Shown here: in pieces, positions 57,270 through 64,000 of the stretch
Numbering within the stretch: position 1 is the stretch's first letter
Layout of the letters: every line of letters begins with the position of its first letter
Source of the DNA: Siphonodentalium dalli
Lineage: Eukaryota > Mollusca > Scaphopoda > Gadilida > Siphonodentaliidae
NCBI GenBank assembly: GCA_032622095.1
Contig: CP136066.1
Coordinates: 144,363,559 to 144,427,558, forward strand
DNA length: 64,000 nt
Direction of reading: 5' to 3'
Notes under the pieces: model-generated
Database searches by the model: none
The model's input: only the letters and a program-made list of their open reading frames with translations
Told to the model about the DNA's origin: nothing
Translations under genes and position numbers: made by a program

Positions 57270-58298
57270 CTTGGAGAAAATGAAATTAATCTGATTTTAA
57301 TGACCACTGAGTGATAATGTAAACAACAAGGGTGCTTCATTGATAACACCATTAATCTCATTTAAATTATGAATGACATGAATACACTCCCTGGGGACTC
57401 TGCCTACATAAATTGATCAAGGAGTTCCTGAATATTTTATTATTTTTTGGGGAATTATGGCCATAACTCTGTTAAAATATATCGGATCAAACCCATATTT
57501 TAACTTGATCTGTATATAAGTGTCAAAAATTCATATACCAAATTTGGTGTTGATCAGATGAAAAATATTTGAGTAATCCTGTCTTGGATGAATTCTATAT
57601 CAAAACAAGAGTGGAAGGGGTTAAATAAACAATACCAAAATCCATACAGATGAAGAACATGCTAAGAAAAATGTAGGTAAGAAATATGAGACTGTGATGG
57701 GTCCTAAACAAAAATTAAAGGTCAAAATGCAAAAATTTAATTTTTTGTTTTTAGAAATGTCCCTGGCTCTGCCCCTATTTGACCCAGTGACCCAATTTGA
57801 ACAAATCTGATTCCCAGTCACCCAAGGTCCCTCAGTACCAAATATAAGCTGAATAGGCCAAATATTTTTTTAGAAGAAGTCATTGTAAGAATTACTGTGA
57901 GTTATGGCCCTGGTTTCTCAACTAATTGACCAGGTGACCTCATTTGAACAAATCTGAACACCAGTCACCCAAGGACCCTCCATACCAAATATTAGCTAAA
58001 TCGGCACAATGGTTATGAACAAGAAGTTGTTGTAAGAATTACTATGGAGGAATAGAGTTATGGCCCTGGTTTCACAACTATTTGACCCAGTGACGTCATT
58101 TGAACAAATCTGAATGAGAGTCACCTAGGGAACATCCACACCAAATATGAACCAATTCGGTATGATGGTTTCAGAGGAGAAGATGTTTTAAAAAAAAGTT
58201 GACGGACGGACGGACAGACGGACAGACGGACGGACGGACGACGGACGAGGAGTGATGACTATAGCTCCACCGGAGACTTCGTCTCAGGTGAGCTAAAA
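57270..58298 (+). repeat. Dispersed repeat with ~115-bp units and GACG-type tail
   Basis: Units with 'ttatggccctggtttcacaa' and 'gacctcatttgaacaaatct' lie at 57730-58180, then 'gacggacggacggacagacg' type repeats at 58200-58250, then 'ggtgagctaaaaag'. The ordered arrangement suggests the 3' end of an interspersed element. Class unknown. Confidence 0.6.
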
Positions 58299-58806
58299 AG
58301 TGGTTAAAAAAAACAACAACCAATTTGCTATGTGGGTCACTGGAGTGTTTGACAGGAAGTTTTTGCAAAAAACACTGCATTATCTAGCTTATTATCCCAA
58401 CTAATGTCTGGACTCTGTCTACTATCTGAAATCATGAATGTCTGCGAGAAAATAAATAAAACATTTATCATGGCATAATTTAGTGGCCATTTGCAGAACT
58501 ATTTTTTGTTGTGTGAAGGACCAAAACAACATAACACACTATCATTATTATTCAACCACGTTTGCAATAATCTGACAGACATAAACACTCAATACTGATT
58601 CAAATTTTCAGACATTATGTTGTTTTATGGTGACGTTTCTACAACAAAAAAAAAATAGTTCTGCAAATGGCTACCAAAAAAATAAAATGAAGACCCCTAG
58701 TTGGTATAATAAGATAGAAAATGCAGTGTTTTTTTGCAAATATACCTCCTGTCAAACTCTCTAGTGATCTACATGACAGACTGGTTGTTGTTATTTTTTG
58801 AACCAC
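58299..58806. mobile_element. Foldback element, ~510 bp
   Basis: 'agtggttaaaaaaaacaaca' pairs with 'tgttgttattttttgaacca' at the far end. 'tttgcaaaaaacactgcatt' pairs with 'aatgcagtgtttttttgcaa', and 'atttgcagaactatttttt' with 'aaaaatagttctgcaaat'. Confidence 0.85.
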
Positions 58807-58819
58807 TTATTTTTTTTAT

Positions 58820-58980
58820 TACATAATTCAAACATATATCTCATATTGTGAGGGTAAACATGTGTTGTTATACTACTATAGCATACATTGGTTATGAAGG
58901 GTAATGATTTTTTCCTTCAAATTGATAGTTAGAAATTGAGGATTTTTTGAAAATTCACGCATAGGGCGCATCCTTAAGGT
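58820..58980 (-). repeat. Dispersed repeat, copy 2
   Basis: Reverse complement of 54860-55095 ('ataattcaaacatatatctc' to 'aaaattcacgcatagggcgc'). Confidence 0.75.
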
Positions 58981-58984
58981 GATA

Positions 58985-59145
58985 CAAACAGACGGCAGAT
59001 AAATAAAAGTGCAGAAGGAGTCCTATTTATTGAGGGATATGTTTAGATAATAAGTTCAACAAACTACCTGTTGAACTTATTATCTGAACATTTCCTTTGG
59101 GATAACTACTCATCAATGACGATTTAGTGCAAAAAAAGGGCTAAT
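58985..59145. repeat. Hairpin of the 'aataagttcaac' family
   Basis: Palindrome 'gataataagttcaacaaact' with 'gttgaacttattatc' at about 59045-59087, followed by 'ggataactactcatcaatga'. Related to 29.2 and 44.2 kb. Confidence 0.65.
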
Positions 59146-59518
59146 GTTCGAAACTTCGTTTTTTATATATAAAGTATATTTTATATCAATGTTTATAAAG
59201 ATCTTTGACATTCAGAAATGAATCAGAAAGTCATTAGAAAATAGAGAACATCAGAAAGTCATCAGAACGTGCAGACTCGTTCGTGTATATACGCACGGTC
59301 TTTTTTGTAATGCGATCCGGAAGCTAAAATATCATTACGAACTTGAATACCCTCCCCGCCCCTGCATACAGAGCTAATCATAGATAAATATTAAAGAAGA
59401 CTTGGAACATCAATGATTAGCGGGGGCCGGATATTGGCTCGACTTCTTGTTTTAAAGGTAGCAGACCCAAATGACACATTTCCTTCTCACCGCCTGTTCC
59501 GAAAATACATTCAGAACA

Positions 59519-59845
59519 GTGTCACGTGTCAAATGTCAACCACGTAAAGAAATTTGCCTTGAAAATCGGACAGAACATTTATTATAGGTATTCGTTGCCA
59601 CCACCGATTATTTAATAGCGTTTATACACCAAAAAAAAAAATACATTAAGAACAAGGTCACGGTCGGTAATACACAGTAACGACCGTGATGACCTATATA
59701 CATACATCATAATGTCACGTGGCAAATGTCAACCATGTAAAGCAATGGGCTATGAAAATCGGACAGTACATATATTAAAGGTATCCGTTGCCACCACCGA
59801 TAATTTAATAGCGTTTATCAGATTCGAAGAAAAAATACATAGTTC
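59519..59845 (+). repeat. Tandem ~192-bp duplication in the probable LTR
   Basis: 'tgtcacgtgtcaaatgtcaa' at 59519 recurs as 'tgtcacgtggcaaatgtcaa' at 59711, followed in both by 'gaaaatcggacag', 'gttgccaccaccgat' and 'tttaatagcgtttat'. Duplicated promoter-upstream segments are common in LTR U3 regions (inference). Confidence 0.75.
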
Positions 59846-59946
59846 TTGTTGAATAACTATAACTAACGTTTAGCAAAGGGTGCTGTTTGGAGGAACCAGT
59901 TATTATATTTTATGTTACAATAAATCGACCGCGTGGTTAACGCCAT

Positions 59947-59958
59947 TATATATATATA
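59947..59958 (+). promoter_or_regulatory. TATA-like box of the LTR
   Basis: 'tatatatatata' lies about 70 bp before the primer binding site. Its place within the probable LTR suggests the core promoter. AT-richness of the region lowers confidence. Confidence 0.35.
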
Positions 59959-60018
59959 AGCAACAATCATCTCTTCAACATCTCCACATATAACTAAGTC
60001 CTCCCTCATAATACAACA

Positions 60019-60031
60019 TGGTGGCAGCGGT
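60019..60031 (+). promoter_or_regulatory. Primer binding site, tRNA-Leu type
   Basis: 'tggtggcagcggt' starts with TGG (complement of CCA) and is complementary to the 3' end of leucine tRNAs whose acceptor strand ends CGCTGCCA (tRNA sequence from memory). It follows 'acaaca', consistent with an LTR ending in CA at 60018. Confidence 0.65.
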
Positions 60032-60130
60032 AAAAAGTTGTTTTATCTAAACACGCAGACCGTTATAAAGTGTCGAGGTGAGAGAATTGAAGCAAAATGG
60101 CGACGAGAATGCCGGAGCTAAACTGGTCTC

Positions 60131-63100
60131 ATGAACCACTCATATAGAGCTTTTAAAGCACGTATGGGGCTGTTCCTAGATGACAATGAAGTCACAGACG
60201 CCGCAAAGCAGGCAATCAAAATAAAGATAGCCGTTGGAGCATCAGGTTTGAGTGATGCTGATCTCAAAGTGCCTGACAAAATTTGGCAGCTTTTGGAACA
60301 ACAACTGGATGTTACTATCAACATCAGTTTCAGAGTTCACCGACTAGAGTTCGCGCACATGCGACAAGAGCCAAGTGAGTCGTTGCAAGATTTTGTCGCA
60401 AGGTTACGAGGAAAATCCAAGAAATGTGAATTTTCTGCAGAAGAATTAACTGAACGAATCATTGAAATGATGATCATCAGTACGACATTTGATGACTTTC
60501 GAAAAGAACTTTTGTCAAAAGAGCGCGGCTACACAATCAAAGATGCTCTACAAAGAGGGTGCGAGTATGAAGCAATGAGTTTATCGAAAAAATCACTCAG
60601 CAGAATCTATACTGGACACCAGAATATTGATACTATTGTGAAGAATCATACAGCTTGTGGAAATTGTGGGCTCAAACATAAACCTCAATCATGCCCAGCA
60701 TTTCATGACACTTGTGAATTTTGCCGAGTAAAGGGACATTGGAAGCGTTTTTGCAGGAAGAGACAGCGTCAAGATGATCCGCGAGGAAAACCAGAACGAA
60801 ATCGCTCTCACTCTCAGAATTGCAGACGCTCATATAGTAGACGGCGAGACACAAGCAGACATAATAGAGATAAAAGCCAGCATTATCAAAGGAAATCACA
60901 AGATGAAATACATATCGATTCAAGAAATCAGCAAGTTCCCAATGACATGCAAAGCCAGCAGTTTTATTGCATCACCCTCAGTGACTTGTCATTTGAAGAG
61001 CATAACCGTGTCGAAGCATATACCACAGTATTTGTGGAAAACAAACACAACCATGTGAAAGGACCCCTCAAAATTAAAGTTGACACGGGCTCAGGGGGGA
61101 ACACTCTTCCATTACGAACATACAGACAAATGTTTGGCAATAAACCATTCAACTGTGCTTTGGAGAATGAACCTACTGTGAAACTCACATCATATAGTGG
61201 TACAGCTATCAAGTGTTTTGGTTCAATCAAATTTGAAGTTTCCGTGATGGATTCACCAGACACATTTCTGCAGAAGTTTTATGTTGTAGATGTGCCTGGT
61301 CCTGCTATTCTGGGATTGCCAGCCTGTGAAAAGCTTGATATTGTGAGGCTGAACATTGATTCTATCAAATATCCACTTGCGTGTGACATTCATAAACACC
61401 AACACGAAAGCCAATCTGAACAATCAGACCACAATAAACGTGAAATTCTTCCTAGGAGTAAGGAATGTGATAGTAAACAGGGTGTTGGACAGGACAACTA
61501 TGTTCGACCACATGAATGTGACATACACAATGATATTGCAAAACGATCATATGGATGTGAGATATCAGAAACTCAAAGCGATCAACAACAGGACTGCAAA
61601 ATGCAATCAATAAAATTCCCTGATATGTGTAACAACAGAAATGGACAATCACCAACTCACACGACATCAGTTACATCAATAGCCGATCTTAAAAAAATCT
61701 TCCCAGATTGCTTTGACGGAATTGGTAATTTCAAAGGCGAGGAGGCATTGCATATCAAAAAAGGTGCCAATCCTTTCATTGATGCACCTAGACGGGTATC
61801 TGTGCATCTTGAACAGCCTATAAATGATGCTTTAAAGACATTGGAGGAGCAAGGAGTAATTCGGAAAATAAATCACCACACTCAATGGTGTTCGTCACTG
61901 ACTTATGTCACTAAAACTGATGGGAGCCTCAGGATATGCCTGGATCCACAGAAACTCAACCAAGCTTTAGAGAGATGTCCGCACAAAATTCCAACTATTG
62001 AAGAAATTACACCTAAGTTTGCCAAAGCCAAAGTGTTCTCAAAATTGGATGCAAAAGCAGGATATTGGGGAATAAAACTGAATACAGAGAGCCAGGAACT
62101 AACCACATTTCGAACGCCTTTTGGAAGGTGGTGTTGGATGCGCCTCCCATTTGGTTTATGTGTTAGTCAAGATCTATTTCAGCAACGAATGGATGCAATA
62201 ATAGAACAATGTGAAGGCTGTGTAGGTATAAGCGATGATATGATCATATACGGCGAAGACGAAGTTCAACACGACCAGAGACTGTTAAAGTTTATGCACA
62301 TTGCTCGAAAGGAGGGACTACGGCTCAATTCAGAGAAGTGCGTTATTAAAACGAACAGCATTTCATTCTTTGGCAGAGTATTCACTGACAAAGGTGTGTT
62401 TCCAGATCCGACACAAGTCGAGGACATTAAGCAAATGCCTATTCCCAGAGACAAAAAAGAGCTACATACATTCCTCGGGATGGTTACATTCTTATCACCA
62501 CACGTTCCGAATTTTTCCGAACACACATCTGTATTGCGTGACTTGCTGAAACAAGAAGTCCCATTTGAATGGTCGGAAGACCATACGCATGTGTTCGAGA
62601 TGATGAAAGAAATTATTGCGGATAGTATAGCGCTGCAATACTTTGACCCATCTGTTGAAACTGTTCTCGAAGTTGATGCAAGTGAAAGAGGCCTTGGGGC
62701 TGCAATTATTCAAAATGGGAAACCTGTAGCATTCGCGAGCAAAGCTTTAACACCCACTCAATCAAACTACAGCAATTTAGAACGTGAATGTCTTGCTGTA
62801 ATATATGGCATCCAGAGATTTCAACATTTGTTGTTTGTTAAACATTTTAATACCATCACAGATCACAAACCATTGAAAGTTATTTTCCATAAGCCCATTC
62901 ATACTGCACCACCAAGACTCCAACGGATGCTTATCAAGGTGCAGGGGTATGACTTTGATGTCAAATATCGCCCAGGCAAGGTAATGGTATTGGCTGACGC
63001 ACTTTCCAGATTACCAAACATTAACAAAAGTCAGGCAGTCGAGTTGGACACACGAGTGGACGGTGTCCATTTGGATGTGATTGACGACATTCGTTTGGAC

Positions 63101-63646
63101 ATGATTAATTTCTCGCCCGACAAGCAAACTGACTTGCGAACAGAAACAATGCGAGATTCAAGTCTCAGTAGCTTGGCGGAAGTCATATTTACCGGATGGC
63201 CAGATTCGGTAAACGATCTTCCCAAGGATTTGCGACAGTATTACAGTTATCGCGATGAGCTTGCTGTGGAAAATGGTATAATATTCAAAGGGAGACAAGT
63301 GTTAATTCCGACATCAAGACACAGTGACATTTTAAAACAGTTACATCAGAGTCACCAAGGAATTGAGAAAACAAGAAGGCTTGCAAGAGAAAGTGTTTAT
63401 TGGAATAACATAAACAAGGACATTGAACTCTTGTGTAAAAATTGTTCATATTGCCAAGAGTTACAACCCCAGCAACAAAAGGAACCGCTAATCTCACACG
63501 AAAGGCCGAGTGCTCCGTGGATTAAATTAGGGACTGACCTGTTCGAGATAGATGGCAAAGATTTTCTGATCATCAGTGACTATTTTAGTCGTTATCCAGT
63601 TGTGAAAGAATTGCGATCAACCATTCTGATGCAGTTGTTCAAGTAA
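60131..63646 (+). CDS. Ty3/Gypsy gag-pol polyprotein, 1171 codons, prematurely ended
   Basis: Single frame. Residues 1-175: gag. Two zinc knuckles: C176-C179-H183-C188 (one residue short) and C195-C198-H203-C208 (canonical). A basic Arg/Ser-rich stretch follows to about 270. Protease active site DTGS at 318-321. Reverse transcriptase about 560-735 with catalytic Asp640, Asp702 and Asp703. RNase H about 840-950 with Asp849, Glu884 or 886, and Asp911. Integrase zinc domain with His1072, His1075, Cys1105 and Cys1108, and first core Asp1136. The usual Tyr of the YxDD box is Ile700. An ATG at 60096 opens a 16-residue frame that looks like the gag start but is out of frame, so a small indel near 60130 is likely. 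The frame ends early in the integrase core. It replicates the element by reverse transcription when intact. A 400-500 linker is rich in CDIH-type and Gln/Ser text. Confidence 0.9.
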   Translation: MNHSYRAFKARMGLFLDDNEVTDAAKQAIKIKIAVGASGLSDADLKVPDKIWQLLEQQLDVTINISFRVHRLEFAHMRQEPSESLQDFVARLRGKSKKCEFSAEELTERIIEMMIISTTFDDFRKELLSKERGYTIKDALQRGCEYEAMSLSKKSLSRIYTGHQNIDTIVKNHTACGNCGLKHKPQSCPAFHDTCEFCRVKGHWKRFCRKRQRQDDPRGKPERNRSHSQNCRRSYSRRRDTSRHNRDKSQHYQRKSQDEIHIDSRNQQVPNDMQSQQFYCITLSDLSFEEHNRVEAYTTVFVENKHNHVKGPLKIKVDTGSGGNTLPLRTYRQMFGNKPFNCALENEPTVKLTSYSGTAIKCFGSIKFEVSVMDSPDTFLQKFYVVDVPGPAILGLPACEKLDIVRLNIDSIKYPLACDIHKHQHESQSEQSDHNKREILPRSKECDSKQGVGQDNYVRPHECDIHNDIAKRSYGCEISETQSDQQQDCKMQSIKFPDMCNNRNGQSPTHTTSVTSIADLKKIFPDCFDGIGNFKGEEALHIKKGANPFIDAPRRVSVHLEQPINDALKTLEEQGVIRKINHHTQWCSSLTYVTKTDGSLRICLDPQKLNQALERCPHKIPTIEEITPKFAKAKVFSKLDAKAGYWGIKLNTESQELTTFRTPFGRWCWMRLPFGLCVSQDLFQQRMDAIIEQCEGCVGISDDMIIYGEDEVQHDQRLLKFMHIARKEGLRLNSEKCVIKTNSISFFGRVFTDKGVFPDPTQVEDIKQMPIPRDKKELHTFLGMVTFLSPHVPNFSEHTSVLRDLLKQEVPFEWSEDHTHVFEMMKEIIADSIALQYFDPSVETVLEVDASERGLGAAIIQNGKPVAFASKALTPTQSNYSNLERECLAVIYGIQRFQHLLFVKHFNTITDHKPLKVIFHKPIHTAPPRLQRMLIKVQGYDFDVKYRPGKVMVLADALSRLPNINKSQAVELDTRVDGVHLDVIDDIRLDMINFSPDKQTDLRTETMRDSSLSSLAEVIFTGWPDSVNDLPKDLRQYYSYRDELAVENGIIFKGRQVLIPTSRHSDILKQLHQSHQGIEKTRRLARESVYWNNINKDIELLCKNCSYCQELQPQQQKEPLISHERPSAPWIKLGTDLFEIDGKDFLIISDYFSRYPVVKELRSTILMQLFK

Positions 63647-64000
63647 CAAAGGAGGTACTAAGCTTACTGGGTGTTCCTCGCATCATAGTATCGGATAATG
63701 GCCACAATATCTCACAAGATATAATGAGTTCTGTGATTCTTGGGGAATACAGCATGTCACAAGCAGTCCGAGATTCCCACAGTCAAATGGTTTTATTGAA
63801 CGTCAGATTCGATACATCAAACCAATCATCAAAAAGTGTTTGAAATCTCGGAGCGATATAAATGCAGCACTGCTAAATGTTCGAGCAACGCCGCTCGAAA
63901 GAGTTTAGTACCTTTGCTACAAGGCCAGAAAGTGCGTGTTCTCGATAAGCAGCCCAGGGTGTGGTTCCCAGCGGAAATCATCCAGGAACGCAGCAATCGT
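63647..64000 (+). pseudogene. Remainder of the integrase region, frameshifted and deleted
   Basis: Coding similarity continues past the stop but in other frames. One change falls near 63620, a second near 63720. After about 63895 the text jumps to what looks like the integrase C-terminal part (from about 63908), with a large internal piece missing. The second catalytic Asp lies just past the first frameshift. The copy cannot make a functional integrase as it stands. Confidence 0.75.

Larger units (their letters stand above)
59510..64000 (+). mobile_element. Ty3/Gypsy LTR retroelement, 5' part
   Basis: Order seen: probable 5' LTR ending near 60018, primer binding site, gag with zinc knuckles, protease, reverse transcriptase, RNase H and integrase, cut off by the window end. 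The left LTR boundary is not resolved (59510 is a working edge), because the 3' LTR lies outside. The copy is damaged at the start of gag and in integrase. The order PR-RT-RH-IN identifies Ty3/Gypsy rather than Ty1/Copia. Confidence 0.85.

Noticed and set aside
60118-60324. Minus-strand frames overlapping the gag-pol region
   Set aside because: Antisense shadows of the 1171-codon frame.

Overview
The window is AT-rich nuclear DNA from an animal: it has introns with GT/AG junctions, a metazoan receptor tyrosine kinase, a Ty3/Gypsy LTR retroelement and many miniature inverted-repeat elements. There is no bacterial-style operon, and I found no rRNA, tRNA or CRISPR. The repeat style (GACG/GACA tails, hairpin MITEs, 'ggcggccatcttgg' tracts) suggests an invertebrate, perhaps a lophotrochozoan. 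That placement is memory-based inference and weak.

The main host gene lies on the minus strand from about 44.9 kb down to 16.66 kb. I reconstructed 13 coding exons by hand from splice sites and reading phase. Together they make 2334 nt (778 codons including the stop), and every junction is in phase. The product is the C-terminal 777 residues of a receptor tyrosine kinase: fibronectin type III-like modules (each split over a phase 1-0 and a phase 0-1 exon), one membrane helix, a juxtamembrane segment, a complete FGFR/RET-like kinase domain with a kinase insert, and a serine/threonine/proline-rich tail. The N-terminus is missing. It should lie above 44.95 kb, where only weak candidate exons were found.

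Layout: 0-5 kb holds two oppositely oriented minisatellites and a duplicated AT-rich block. 5-16.6 kb holds dispersed repeats, foldbacks and MITEs downstream of the gene. 16.6-45 kb is the kinase gene, with introns full of mobile debris: mariner-like TA-flanked hairpin MITEs, TTAA-flanked MITEs, a GC-rich foldback, a ~145-bp array, a ~96-bp satellite and a 1.28-kb inverted repeat. 45-59 kb is intergenic or upstream intron, with a LINE fossil split by a 29-bp minisatellite, ATC microsatellites and tandem/foldback arrays. 59.5-64 kb is the 5' part of a Ty3/Gypsy element (LTR end, tRNA-Leu primer site, long gag-pol frame) whose integrase region carries frameshifts and a deletion.

The most notable points are the phase-perfect kinase gene built from symmetrical FN3 modules, a 51-nt frame-neutral exon in the kinase insert with a tandem (NAGNAG) acceptor and complementary MITE half-arms in its two flanking introns, a decayed duplicate of an FN3 exon, and a minisatellite whose unit appears to come from LINE endonuclease coding sequence.
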